From DDH964 sp963763205 (GTDB taxonomy: Bacteria > Desulfobacterota > Desulfuromonadia > Desulfuromonadales > DDH964), in contig CAVXNQ010000021.1 of NCBI GenBank assembly GCA_963763205.1, positions 248,001-312,000 on the forward strand: 64,000 nucleotides of DNA, given 5' to 3'. The translations under genes and the position numbers were made by a program. The notes below the pieces were generated by a model, which was not told the DNA's origin, did not search any database, and saw nothing but the letters and a program-made list of their open reading frames with translations. Of the stretch, positions 26,924 to 34,872 are shown in pieces. The stretch's first letter is position 1. Each line of letters starts with the position of its first letter.

Positions 26924-26997
26924 TCCGCAGATTGCGCAGATTAGCGCAGATTTTAACCCTTGAATTTAATCTGTGAAAATCTGTGAAATCTGCGGAT
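26923..26997. repeat. Inverted repeat with GCAGATT/AATCTG sub-repeats
   Basis: ATCCGCAGATT (26923-26933) is exactly complementary to AATCTGCGGAT (26987-26997). The left arm repeats GCAGATT three times and the right arm repeats AATCTG three times. It starts within the stop of the methylase remnant and ends 27 bases before the PDDEXK gene. Confidence 0.75.
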
Positions 26998-27023
26998 GAC
27001 AATGTACTTTGAGAGGGGGAAAC

Positions 27024-28148
27024 ATGACAAAGTTGCCGAAAGAACCATCGGGAGGAATTCGTGACGCACTGCGTCCTGAATTCTACGCGTCGGTTGTCGA
27101 TCTCCTGCAAAAAGCCCGGTCTAAAAGCTACCGGGCCGCCAACTTCATCAGGATCGAGGCCTACTGGAATGTCGGGCGGATGATCGTCGAGGAGGAGCAG
27201 CAGGGGAAGGGGCGAGCCGACTATGGCACCTTCATCATCCGTGACCTTTCCATGAGGTTGACTGGGGCGTTCGGCAAGGGATTTACGGAAACGAATCTCA
27301 AATACTTCAGGCAGTTCTACCTGACCTTTCCTGTATCCTCCGATTCCGAGATTCGTCACGCACTGCGTGGCGAATTGACCTGGACATATTATCGCGCCCT
27401 GATGAGGGTCGAGAAGCCGGAATCCCGCGAGTGGTACATGAACGAGGCCGCCGAGCAGAACTGGAGCACCCGGGCGCTGGATCGGCAGATCAACTCCCTC
27501 TACTACGAGCGGATGCTGATGAGCCGCGACCAAGCGCCGGTGATCGAGGAGATGCGCGAGAAGACCGCGCCCCTCGCCGCTGCGCCCAGGGATTTCATCA
27601 AGGACCCGTATGTGCTGGAATTCCTCGGCCTGCGGGACAACCCTGGCTTCCGCGAGGCGGAGCTGGAGACCGCCATCATCGGCAAGCTGCAGGCGTTCAT
27701 GCTGGAGCTGGGCAAGGGCTTCGCCTTCGTCGCCCGCCAGCAGCGGGTCAGCACCGAGACGAAGGACTTTTTCGTCGATCTGGTTTTTTACAACTACATC
27801 CTCAAGTGTTTTGTCCTCGTTGATCTGAAGTGCGGCGAGCTGACCCACCAGGACATCGGGCAGATGGACATGTACGTGCGGCTTTACGAGGACCGGGTGA
27901 AGGGGGAGGGGGACAACCCCACCGTCGGCATCATCCTCTGCACGGAGAAGGACCACACGGTGGTGAAGTACTCGGTGCTCAGCGAGAGCCGGCAGCTCTT
28001 TGCGTCGAAGTACCGGCTCTATCTGCCGAGTGAGGAGGAGTTGCGGGCGGAGGTTGAGCGGGAGCGGGAGATGGTGGTGAGGGAGAGGATGGAGAGATAT
28101 GGGGTGGTGGCAGCCTTGAATGAAGGTTTGGAGACTTTCAACGTATGA
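27024..28148 (+). CDS. PDDEXK nuclease domain protein (DUF1016/YhcG family)
   Basis: A 374-residue protein. An N-terminal winged-helix DUF1016 domain (FYASVVDLLQKARSKSYRAAN...YWNVGRMIVEEEQQGKGRADYG, GFTETNLKYFRQFYLTF) is followed by a nuclease domain with DLVFYNYILKCFVLVDLKCG and HQDIGQMDMYVRLYEDR, giving the D...DxK...Q pattern of PD-(D/E)XK enzymes. YhcG-like proteins often travel with type I restriction loci, and here a methylase remnant lies just upstream. Start ATG 27024 follows GAGAGGGGG. The 40-bp repeats flank this gene at about 0.3 and 0.6 kb. A defence role is plausible but unproven. Confidence 0.85.
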   Translation: MTKLPKEPSGGIRDALRPEFYASVVDLLQKARSKSYRAANFIRIEAYWNVGRMIVEEEQQGKGRADYGTFIIRDLSMRLTGAFGKGFTETNLKYFRQFYLTFPVSSDSEIRHALRGELTWTYYRALMRVEKPESREWYMNEAAEQNWSTRALDRQINSLYYERMLMSRDQAPVIEEMREKTAPLAAAPRDFIKDPYVLEFLGLRDNPGFREAELETAIIGKLQAFMLELGKGFAFVARQQRVSTETKDFFVDLVFYNYILKCFVLVDLKCGELTHQDIGQMDMYVRLYEDRVKGEGDNPTVGIILCTEKDHTVVKYSVLSESRQLFASKYRLYLPSEEELRAEVEREREMVVRERMERYGVVAALNEGLETFNV

Positions 28149-28715
28149 CAGCTTGGCAGACATGTGCCGTACCGGACTCCTTTGTTAAGACAAGGGTCGG
28201 GAGGCAGAATCAGATACCGGCTAAAGATATCGCTGATGTCGGGAAGTTTCCTGTTGTAAACCAGGGTCAGGATTTGATCGCAGGGTATTGCGACGACAGG
28301 TGTTCGGGGCACACCATACCTAATTCGATCTTGAAGTCAAGGGAGATGTCCCCGGAACTTTCTCCCGGCGGGCGATTTTGGTTTTGGCGGGCGGCAAGGA
28401 GGGAATTTCCTCTTTGACCTCTCTGATTGTTCGGGCTACATTAGCGGCGCTTTTCTTTTTTTGAATTTGTCGGGGGTGGAGGGATGCGGAAAGAGTCTGG
28501 CAGTAGCTTGCAAGATCAAGGATTTGAGGAGCCGTCGCGGTCAGTTTTAGGCTGTGGCGGTTTTTTGTTTTCGTTTCGGGGTGGGGAACTCATGCCTATG
28601 GGCGAGTTTATATGCCCGAAAATCGACCCATAGCACTAAATTATGGCCATTTTTGGATAGAATTACCTTGAATTCCAGCTGGTTGGCTTGGTCCGACCCC
28701 AAAGGCAACCATTGT
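28149..28715. other. Intergenic stretch without a supported gene
   Basis: No convincing reading frame or RNA was found on either strand. A segment near 28300-28360 (GGTGTTCGGGGCACACC... and a GTCCCCGGAAC core) looks like repeated intergenic DNA seen beside mobile genes in related genomes, but no transposase frame is present. Confidence 0.4.
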
Positions 28716-28755
28716 GAGAGCGGCTCGATTGTCCGAAACTCTAACCTGAGCCGCA
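28716..28755 (+). repeat. 40-bp repeat, copy 2
   Basis: Partner of 26737-26776. GCGGCTC (28720-28726) and GAGCCGC (28748-28754) form perfect inverted ends. The possible start codon of the next gene lies 10 bases beyond it. Confidence 0.7.
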
Positions 28756-28764
28756 ACATTGTCC

Positions 28765-29058
28765 ATGAACACCCGCGACGTCGCCTGCAAGACGTTTGCC
28801 GCCCGTCCGCAGGGCAAGGAGCCCGCCGCTGCCGAGGGGAAGGGGTCGGAAGAGATCATCTTCGACAAGGCCGAACAGACGGCGGCCCTGGAGGAGTGCA
28901 AAGAGAGCCTGGCCGAGATCGAGGAGCGGATCGAGACCCTGGAAGAGGAGCTGCCCGGCCTTGGCGAGGAGAAGAAGGACCGGGTCGCGGCGGTGATCGA
29001 GCGGCTGAAGAGCCGACACGAAGAGCTCAGCCGGAAGGTCGCCGCCGACGAGAAATAG
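28765..29058 (+). CDS. Short coiled-coil protein of unknown function
   Basis: A 97-residue frame rich in Glu and Lys. Residues 35-97 (ECKESLAEIEERIETLEEEL, then LGEEKKDRVAAVIERLKSR) have the heptad character of a coiled coil and no Cys motifs. No family was recognised. The ATG follows the 40-bp repeat with no ribosome site, so either the gene was cut by the repeat or translation begins elsewhere. The following GYD gene may be co-transcribed. Confidence 0.5.
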   Translation: MNTRDVACKTFAARPQGKEPAAAEGKGSEEIIFDKAEQTAALEECKESLAEIEERIETLEEELPGLGEEKKDRVAAVIERLKSRHEELSRKVAADEK

Positions 29059-29154
29059 CTGGCCAAGGAGAAGGAATCGGGTTGACAGGGGCCGCTTGAG
29101 TGCTAAGGGGAAATCAGGGACAAAAAAACCACCAGCCAGGAAAGGAGAAGTGCC

Positions 29155-29445
29155 ATGGCGACCTACATCACCCTGGTCAACCTCACCGAGCAGGGGGCGC
29201 GCAACATCAAAGATTCCCCGACCCGCTTCGAGGCCTACAGGGCACAGGCGGAAAAGCTGGGCGTTATCATCAAGAGCGCCTACTGGACCACCGGCAACTA
29301 CGACATTATATTGACCGTCGAGGGGAGCGAGGAAGCGGCGATGATCTCCCTGCTGAAGGTCATCACTCAGGGCAACGTGCGCACCCAGACCCTGCGCGCC
29401 TTCTCCATTGACGAGATGAAGGGGCTCGTCAGCAAGATTTCCTGA
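29155..29445 (+). CDS. GYD-domain protein
   Basis: A 96-residue ferredoxin-like-fold protein of the GYD family: MATYITLVNLTEQGARNIKD at the start, the name-giving WTTGNYDIILTVEG in the middle and VRTQTLRAFSIDEM at the end. The biochemical role of the family is unknown. ATG 29155 follows AAAGGAGAAGTGCC. A terminator follows. Confidence 0.88.
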   Translation: MATYITLVNLTEQGARNIKDSPTRFEAYRAQAEKLGVIIKSAYWTTGNYDIILTVEGSEEAAMISLLKVITQGNVRTQTLRAFSIDEMKGLVSKIS

Positions 29446-29480
29446 ACCCACCCAAAGTGAGTTTTCAGGGCAAAAATGGC

Positions 29481-29519
29481 AATGGCCGGACCCTGTAAAT
29501 CGGATCGGGCCATTTTTTT
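29481..29519 (+). terminator. Terminator after the GYD gene
   Basis: AATGGCC pairs with GGCCATT around a GC-rich inner stem, followed by an unbroken T run to 29519. Confidence 0.8.
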
Positions 29520-29786
29520 CGCGCTCTCGGCAGCGGTGAGAGCCGCCGCGAACCTCCCTGGCTACTTCGGGTGATACTTGGGTCGGACCAAGTTAACTGA
29601 ATGGAATAACTAAGAATAGGGCGTGATTTAATAAGCAAAATCGGCCTTATAAAATGCCGCGTGGTGTCGATTTGGGGCGTGTCTGCAAATTTCATTTTTG
29701 AATTCCGTAGTTGCGCCTCCCCAAAGCAGGTTTAAGGCAAGAGCCGATGCCTTGATAGTTCTGATACGGGTGTTAGCATTGCAGCA

Positions 29787-29872
29787 GTCCAGATAAAGCC
29801 AAACCTGTCGAGAGTCAGGGACGGAAAGCGGCGGGTCTTGAAGCCGAACCAGGCAAGATGGCCGAGCTACCT
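29787..29872 (+). ncRNA. Cyclic-dinucleotide (GEMM-I, c-di-GMP-I class) riboswitch aptamer
   Basis: The sequence follows the GEMM-I consensus: CCAAACC, a first helix capped by a GAGA tetraloop (CCTGTC-GAGA-GTCAGG, one U-U mismatch), then GGGACGGAAAGC (consensus GGGACGCAAAGC), a second arm, and AAGATGGCCGAGCTACC at the 3' end. It lies about 75 bases before an FAD oxidoreductase gene and overlaps a terminator stem. The CAAACC is preceded by GC rather than G, so the base equivalent to the ligand-sensing G20 is ambiguous and c-di-GMP cannot be told from cGAMP. Confidence 0.75.
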
Positions 29873-29910
29873 AAGGATGAACACCCCTTTGGTTGCTCGG
29901 TTTTCTTTTT
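29862..29910 (+). terminator. Riboswitch expression platform (intrinsic terminator)
   Basis: CCGAGCTACCTAAGG (29862-29876) pairs at 13 of 15 positions with CCTTTGGTTGCTCGG (29886-29900), followed by TTTTCTTTTT. The 5' arm contains the aptamer's final GAGCTACC, so aptamer folding and termination exclude each other. Ligand binding would be expected to relieve termination. Confidence 0.75.
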
Positions 29911-29946
29911 GCAAAAAGCCCCGTAATCCCGAAAGGAGATAAGCAA

Positions 29947-31341
29947 ATGACGATCCTGGCTGAGGATGTTATTGCTGGCTTCAAGGCTCAAATCAGAGGC
30001 AACGTGGTGTTGCCGGCCGACCCAGACTATGACGAAGTCCGCCAGATCTGGAACGCCATGATCGACCGCCGCCCCGGCATGATCGTCCGCTGCGCCGGTG
30101 TCAGCGACGTGATGCAAGCGGTCTCCCTGGCGCGTCAGCATAAGCTGCTGGTGGCGGTGCGCGGCGGTGGGCACAATATCGCCGGGAACGCTGTCTGCGA
30201 TGATGGTCTGATGATCGATCTGTCGCCCATGAAATCGGTCCGGATCGATCCCGGCAAGCGGCGCGCCTTCGTGGAACCCGGGGCGTGCCTGGGCGATTTT
30301 GACCACGAAGCCCAGGCCTTTGGCCTGGCGACCCCCACGGGGATCAATTCGACCACCGGGCTGGCCGGGCTGACCCTGGGCGGCGGGTTCGGCTGGTTGT
30401 CGCGCAAGTACGGCCTGACGGTCGACAACCTGGTGGCCGCCGACATGGTCACGGCGGCTGGCGAGCTGGTGCATGCCAGTGCCACGGAGAACCCGGAGCT
30501 GTTCTGGGGGCTGCGCGGCGGCGGGGGGAATTTCGGCATTGTCACCTGCTTCGAGTTCGCCCTCCATCCGGTCGGTCCGGAGATCTTCGGCGGGTTGATC
30601 GTCTTCCCGGCGAAGCAGGTGCCTCAGGTGCTCGAGGGCTACCGGCGTTATGCGGCCGGCATCCCCGATGAGATGAACATCTGGGTGGTGCTGCGCAAGG
30701 CGCCGCCGCTGCCGTTTCTTCCGGCCGAGGTGCACGGCCAGGACGTGATCGTGCTGGCGATTTTCTATGCCGGTGCAGAGGCGCAGGGGAAGGCGCTGGT
30801 GGAGCCGCTGCGCGGCTTTGGCACGCCGCATGGTGAACACGTCGGCATGATGCCCTATACGGCCTGGCAGCAGGCCTTCGATCCGCTGCTGACCCCGGGA
30901 GCGCGGAACTACTGGAAGTCGCACAACTTTTCGGAACTTAAGGACGGGGTACTGGCGACGATCGTCGACTATGCCGGCCGGCTGCCGTCCCCCCAGTCGG
31001 AGATCTTCATCGGCATGCTCGGCGGGGAGACCAGCCGCATTGCCGCCGATGCAACCGCCTACGCCCAACGCGACGCCCAGTTTGTCATGAACGTCCATAT
31101 CCGCTGGATGGATGCGGCGGATGACCAGCGCTGTATTGCCTGGGCCCGGGAATTCTTTGCCGCCGCGGCGCCCTATGCCACCGGCGGGGTTTACATCAAT
31201 TTCATGACCGAAGAGGAGGGCGATCGGATCAAGGCCGCCTATGGCGCCGGCTATCAGCGGCTGGTGGAGTTGAAGAAAAAATACGACCCGGGCAACCTGT
31301 TCCGGCTGAACCAGAATATCAAGCCGACGGCGGAGAAATAG
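29947..31341 (+). CDS. FAD-binding oxidoreductase, berberine-bridge-enzyme family
   Basis: A 464-residue flavoenzyme. The PCMH-type FAD-binding domain is in the N-terminal half: VRCAGVSDVMQAVSLARQH, RGGGHNIAGNAVCDDGLMIDL (the His at this site usually carries covalent FAD), GLTLGGGFGWLSRKYGLTVDNL, ELFWGLRGGGGNFGIVT. The BBE domain ends with YDPGNLFRLNQNI. No signal peptide is seen, so it is probably cytoplasmic. The substrate is unknown; the family oxidises sugars, alkaloids and other alcohols. ATG 29947 follows GAAAGGAG. Expression is probably set by the upstream GEMM-I riboswitch. Confidence 0.88.
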   Translation: MTILAEDVIAGFKAQIRGNVVLPADPDYDEVRQIWNAMIDRRPGMIVRCAGVSDVMQAVSLARQHKLLVAVRGGGHNIAGNAVCDDGLMIDLSPMKSVRIDPGKRRAFVEPGACLGDFDHEAQAFGLATPTGINSTTGLAGLTLGGGFGWLSRKYGLTVDNLVAADMVTAAGELVHASATENPELFWGLRGGGGNFGIVTCFEFALHPVGPEIFGGLIVFPAKQVPQVLEGYRRYAAGIPDEMNIWVVLRKAPPLPFLPAEVHGQDVIVLAIFYAGAEAQGKALVEPLRGFGTPHGEHVGMMPYTAWQQAFDPLLTPGARNYWKSHNFSELKDGVLATIVDYAGRLPSPQSEIFIGMLGGETSRIAADATAYAQRDAQFVMNVHIRWMDAADDQRCIAWAREFFAAAAPYATGGVYINFMTEEEGDRIKAAYGAGYQRLVELKKKYDPGNLFRLNQNIKPTAEK

Positions 31342-31395
31342 TGCTGCGACATGAAAGGCGCCGGTTGGCAGGCTCCAGGGGCAGAGTCACCTTCC

Positions 31396-31520
31396 GCGAC
31401 CGCAAACAACACCCTGACCCGCCAGGCCAATTACCTGCTCGGCCGGCAACAGCGGCGCCTGGAGGGCGACTTCCTGGCGGAGGGCGGATTTACCGAAAAA
31501 CTTCACCACGCCCGGAGCTC
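31396..31520 (+). pseudogene. Remnant of a four-helix-bundle suffix-domain protein
   Basis: The segment NTLTRQANYLLGRQQRRLEG followed by DFLAEGGFTEKLHHARS matches the C-terminal 'suffix' seen in many four-helix-bundle (23S intervening-sequence-type) proteins. No bundle domain precedes it and the frame runs out of the motif on both sides, so only the tail remains between the oxidoreductase and tesB. Confidence 0.5.
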
Positions 31521-31556
31521 AAACGGGGGGAAAGCCAATGAAAGGTGCAATTGGCG

Positions 31557-32423
31557 ATGAATCACGATCTCCTGCAGGACCTGCTCGACCATCTCACCCT
31601 CGAACCCCTTGGAGAGGACCGCTTTCGCGGCGAAAGCCGGTCGCTGGGTGGCAAGTCCGTCTTCGGCGGCCAGGTCCTCGGGCAGGCCTTGGTGGCCGCC
31701 GACGCAACGGTAACGGGGCGCCGGGCCCATTCGCTGCACGCCTATTTCCTGCTCGCCGGCGACCCGCAAGCCCCGATCGTCTACGAGGTCGAACGGATCC
31801 GCGACGGACGCAGCTTCACCACCCGTCGGGTGGTGGCCGTGCAGCACGGACGGGCGATCTTCAACATGGCGGTCTCCTTTCAGGCCGCCGAGGAGGGGCT
31901 GGAACACCATGCGCCCATGCCGGAGGTCCCGGAGCCGGAGGAGCTGCTTTCGGCCAGCGAACTGTACCGGCAGGTCGCGGACCGGCTGCCCGAAGAGCGC
32001 CGGGAGAAGCTGATCGCCGAGCGCCCCATCGAACTGCGCCCGGTGGAGCCGCGGGACCTCATCCATCCGGATCGGCGCCCACCACGGCGGCAGGTCTGGC
32101 TCCGGGCCGCCGGGGCGCTGCCCGACGATCCGGGGCTTCACCAAGCGCTGCTCGCCTACGCCTCCGACTTCACCCTGCTCGGAACGTCCGTCTACCCTCA
32201 CGGGCTCTCCTTTCTTGATCCCAGCTTGCAGGCCGTCAGCCTTGATCACGCCATGTGGTTCCACCGTCCTTTCCGCCTGGACGACTGGCTCCTCTACTCC
32301 ATGGACAGTCCCAGCGCCAGCGCCGGGCGCGGCCTCGGGCGGGGCAGCATCTTTACCCGGGACGGCCGGCTGATCGCCTCGGTGGCGCAGGAAGGGGTGA
32401 TCCGCGTTCGAAAGCCCGGTTAG
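31557..32423 (+). CDS. tesB: Acyl-CoA thioesterase II
   Basis: A 288-residue double hot-dog enzyme that hydrolyses medium- and long-chain acyl-CoA in the cytoplasm. Typical features: FRGESRSLGGKSVFGGQVLGQAL near the start, AHSLHAYFLLAGDP, RIRDGRSFTTRRVVAVQHG in the first hot-dog, and LDHAMWFHRPFRLDDWLLY...GSIFTRDGRLIASVAQEG in the second. The length is normal for TesB. ATG 31557 follows an AAAGGTGC site. A terminator-like hairpin follows at 32571. Confidence 0.93.
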   Translation: MNHDLLQDLLDHLTLEPLGEDRFRGESRSLGGKSVFGGQVLGQALVAADATVTGRRAHSLHAYFLLAGDPQAPIVYEVERIRDGRSFTTRRVVAVQHGRAIFNMAVSFQAAEEGLEHHAPMPEVPEPEELLSASELYRQVADRLPEERREKLIAERPIELRPVEPRDLIHPDRRPPRRQVWLRAAGALPDDPGLHQALLAYASDFTLLGTSVYPHGLSFLDPSLQAVSLDHAMWFHRPFRLDDWLLYSMDSPSASAGRGLGRGSIFTRDGRLIASVAQEGVIRVRKPG

Positions 32424-32570
32424 GTCCTGTTGGAGTTATGGGACCGGTGCGATCTATACTGAGAATCAAAACCAGGAAATACCATGCCCAAGATGGCGAA
32501 TACGCCGGGGGTAGACCTGCTCGACCAACTAATCGAAATTATTTAAAATTGAATGCGATTTGGCAGACAA

Positions 32571-32593
32571 AATCAGGCTATAGCCCGATTTTT
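32571..32593 (+). terminator. Terminator-like hairpin after tesB
   Basis: AATCAGGCTA and TAGCCCGATT pair at 9 of 10 positions with almost no loop, followed by TTT. Weak T run, so moderate support. Confidence 0.45.
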
Positions 32594-32676
32594 CTGGGCA
32601 ATTTCAAGCCTATCAAGGATCCGTTGTTCGTGGAACGGGGCACATCCAGGGGGCAGCGGGCTCAGCACCTAAACCT

Positions 32677-33348
32677 TCATTCCCCTTCCGGTTTTATACA
32701 CTCCGCCCCTTCATTTCCCGGCTTGTTCACATACCCCGAAACCGGATAGAGATCGAGCACACCCTCTGCAGCCGGCAGCAGCAGGCCATGCAGATCCTTC
32801 TCGCCCTGGTGGGGATCGAACCAGGCGTCAAAGGTCGCCAGCTCGAGAATGGCGGGCATACGGTTGTGCAATTGTGCCACCAGGCCATTCGCCTCGATGG
32901 TGATGATCGTGCAGGAGACCACCACTTCCCCGGGATGCTCCGGATTCTCCCACCGGTCCCAGAGCCCGGCCAGGGCCAAGGGAGCGCCGTCCTTGCGGAA
33001 AATGTAATAGGGCTGCCTGTCCTTGCCAGCCTTCTTCCACTCGTAGAACCCGCTCGCGGGGATGATGCAGCGCTGCCGGCGGAAGGCGTCCCGGAAGGAC
33101 GGCCTGGATCCCACCGTCTCGGCCCGGGCGTTGATCATCTTGGAGCCGATCTTCGCATCCTTCGCCCAGTGCAGGACCAGTCCCCAACGCGCCAGGGTGA
33201 TGCTCCGCTCGGCTCCCTGCTGGCGGATCATGACGACATCCTGGGAGGGGGCGAGGTTGTAGCGCTCCTCGAGGGGGAATCCCCTGGACAGGCCGAAATA
33301 GGCGATCAGGTCTTCGATGGGGATGTTGTTGGAAAATCGTCCGCACAT
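32677..33348 (-). CDS. SOS response-associated peptidase (SRAP/YedK, HMCES homologue)
   Basis: A 223-residue protein that shields abasic sites in single-stranded DNA by forming a thiazolidine crosslink through Cys2. All catalytic elements are present: MCGRF (Cys2 after Met removal), INARAET (Asn), CIIPASGFYEWKK (Glu) and HNRMPAIL (His). The length is usual. The predicted -10 box ends only 9 bases before the ATG and no ribosome site is visible, so the transcript may be leaderless. Confidence 0.95.
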   Translation of the reverse strand: MCGRFSNNIPIEDLIAYFGLSRGFPLEERYNLAPSQDVVMIRQQGAERSITLARWGLVLHWAKDAKIGSKMINARAETVGSRPSFRDAFRRQRCIIPASGFYEWKKAGKDRQPYYIFRKDGAPLALAGLWDRWENPEHPGEVVVSCTIITIEANGLVAQLHNRMPAILELATFDAWFDPHQGEKDLHGLLLPAAEGVLDLYPVSGYVNKPGNEGAECIKPEGE

Positions 33349-33357
33349 GGGTTCGAT

Positions 33358-33386
33358 TTTATCAGGAACCGGAGAGGATTTTTCAA
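33358..33386 (-). promoter_or_regulatory. Promoter of the SRAP gene, possibly leaderless
   Basis: Minus strand: TTGAAA (33386-33381), 17 bases, GATAAA (33363-33358). The start codon is at 33348, so transcription would begin within about three bases of the ATG. Confidence 0.5.
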
Positions 33387-33474
33387 GTGGATGCTTTACC
33401 GGATGCCTGGCTCAAACGCAGACGGGCAACCCGATGAGTTGCCCGTCGTTTTTGCCGGGATAGGTGCTGCAGCA

Positions 33475-34825
33475 TTACGCTGCCGTGACCGCCGCGATGG
33501 AGTCGAAAGCGATTTCGAGAAGCTGCTGCAGTTCATCTTCGCTGATGGTCAGCGGCGGCATGAAGTAGACGACGTTCCCCAGCGGGCGCAGCAGCGCCCC
33601 GCTGGCCAGGGCCTCGCGGTAGACGGCCAGGCCCCGGCGCTCCTGCCAGGGGTAGGGGGTCTTGGTTGCGCGGTCCTGCACCAGTTCGACGGCGGCGACC
33701 ATGCCGCAGCGGCGGAATTCCCCGACCTGGGGCAGGGCGGTGAAGCGCGGCGCGGCAGCGTCGAGCTGGGCCATGCGCGGCTGCAGCCCTTCGAGAATCT
33801 GCTCCTCCTCGAAGATGTTCAGCACCTCCACCGCGACGGCGCAGGCGAGGGGATTGCCGGAATAGGAATGGGAGTGGAGAAAGGCCTTCAGGGTCGCGTA
33901 GTCGTCGTAGAAGGCCCGGTAGATCTCCTCGGTGGCCAGGGTGACGGCCAGCGGCATGTAGCCGCCGGTGATCCCCTTGGAGAGGCACATCAGATCGGGG
34001 GCGACCCCGGCATGCTCGTTGGCGAAAAGCTTGCCGGTGCGGCCGAAGCCGACGGCGATCTCGTCGGCGATGTAGTGGACGTCGCAGCGGCTGCACAGCT
34101 CGCGCAGCTTGCGCAGGTAGATCGGGGGGATAGACGCGCATGCCGGCGGCGCCCTGGATCAGCGGCTCGATGATCACCCCGGCGATCTGCTCGTGCTCGG
34201 CCAGCAGCAGCTTCTCCATGTGCTCGAAACACTCGGCGGCGCAGCTGTCGCGTTGTTTGCCGTAGGGACAGCGGAAGCAGTCGGGACCCTGGACCTGGAA
34301 GCCCTCCAGCAGGATCGGCCGGTAGATGGAGCGGTAGAGGTCGCAGCCGCTCACCGACAGGGCGCCGATGGTCTCGCCGTGATAGGCCTCGGTGATGGAG
34401 ACGAAGCGGGTCTTCTGGCGGACGCCGACCTGCTGCCAGTACTGGAAGCTCATCTTCAGGGCGACTTCCACCGCCGAGGAGCCGTTGTCGGCAAAGAAGA
34501 CCTTGGTCAGCCCCGGCGGCGCCAGGGCGCAGAGCCGGGCGGCGAGTTCCACCCCCGGCTGGTGGGTGAAGCCGGCGAAGATGTGGTGGGCGACCTTTTC
34601 GGCCTGTGCGGCCAGGGCGCGATTGAGGCGGGGATGGCTGTGGCCGAAGAGATTGACCCACCAGGAGGAGACGCCGTCGAGAATGCGGTTGCCGTCGTAG
34701 TCGATGAGGTAGCATCCTTCGCCCCGGGCGATGGGCAGGGGCGGCAGGGTCTCATGGTCCTTCTGCTGGGTGCAGGGGTGCCAGACATGGGCGGCGTCGA
34801 GTCTCAAAAGTTCTTCTTTATTCAT
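33475..34825 (-). CDS. bioA: Adenosylmethionine-8-amino-7-oxononanoate aminotransferase, one extra base
   Basis: The PLP-dependent step converting KAPA to DAPA in biotin synthesis. The N-terminal frame (to about 34130) shows HVWHPCTQQKDHE, DGVSSWWVNLFGHSHPRLN, ADNGSSAVEVALKMSFQYW and AYHGETIGALSVSG. The C-terminal frame (33475-33990 onward) carries CLSKGITGGYMPLAVT with the PLP lysine, HSYSGNPLACAVA and GNVVYFMPPLTI. Removing one base from the six-G run 34124-34129 gives MRVYPPIYLRKLREL and one continuous protein of about 449 residues. Last gene of the bioB-bioD-bioA operon. Confidence 0.93.
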
Positions 34826-34872
34826 TGCCTACCATGAAGTTGTGAGGAAGTGTTTTAAGTCAGGAGCGGCGC

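Noticed and set aside
26644..26976. Plus-strand frame of 110 codons starting MKKALNYSTARAG
   Set aside because: It runs through a terminator hairpin and the repeat, and the methylase remnant lies in another frame.
31341..31541. Frame starting MLRHERRRLAGSRGR between the oxidoreductase and tesB
   Set aside because: Arg/Pro-rich shadow; the other frame carries the four-helix-bundle suffix motif.
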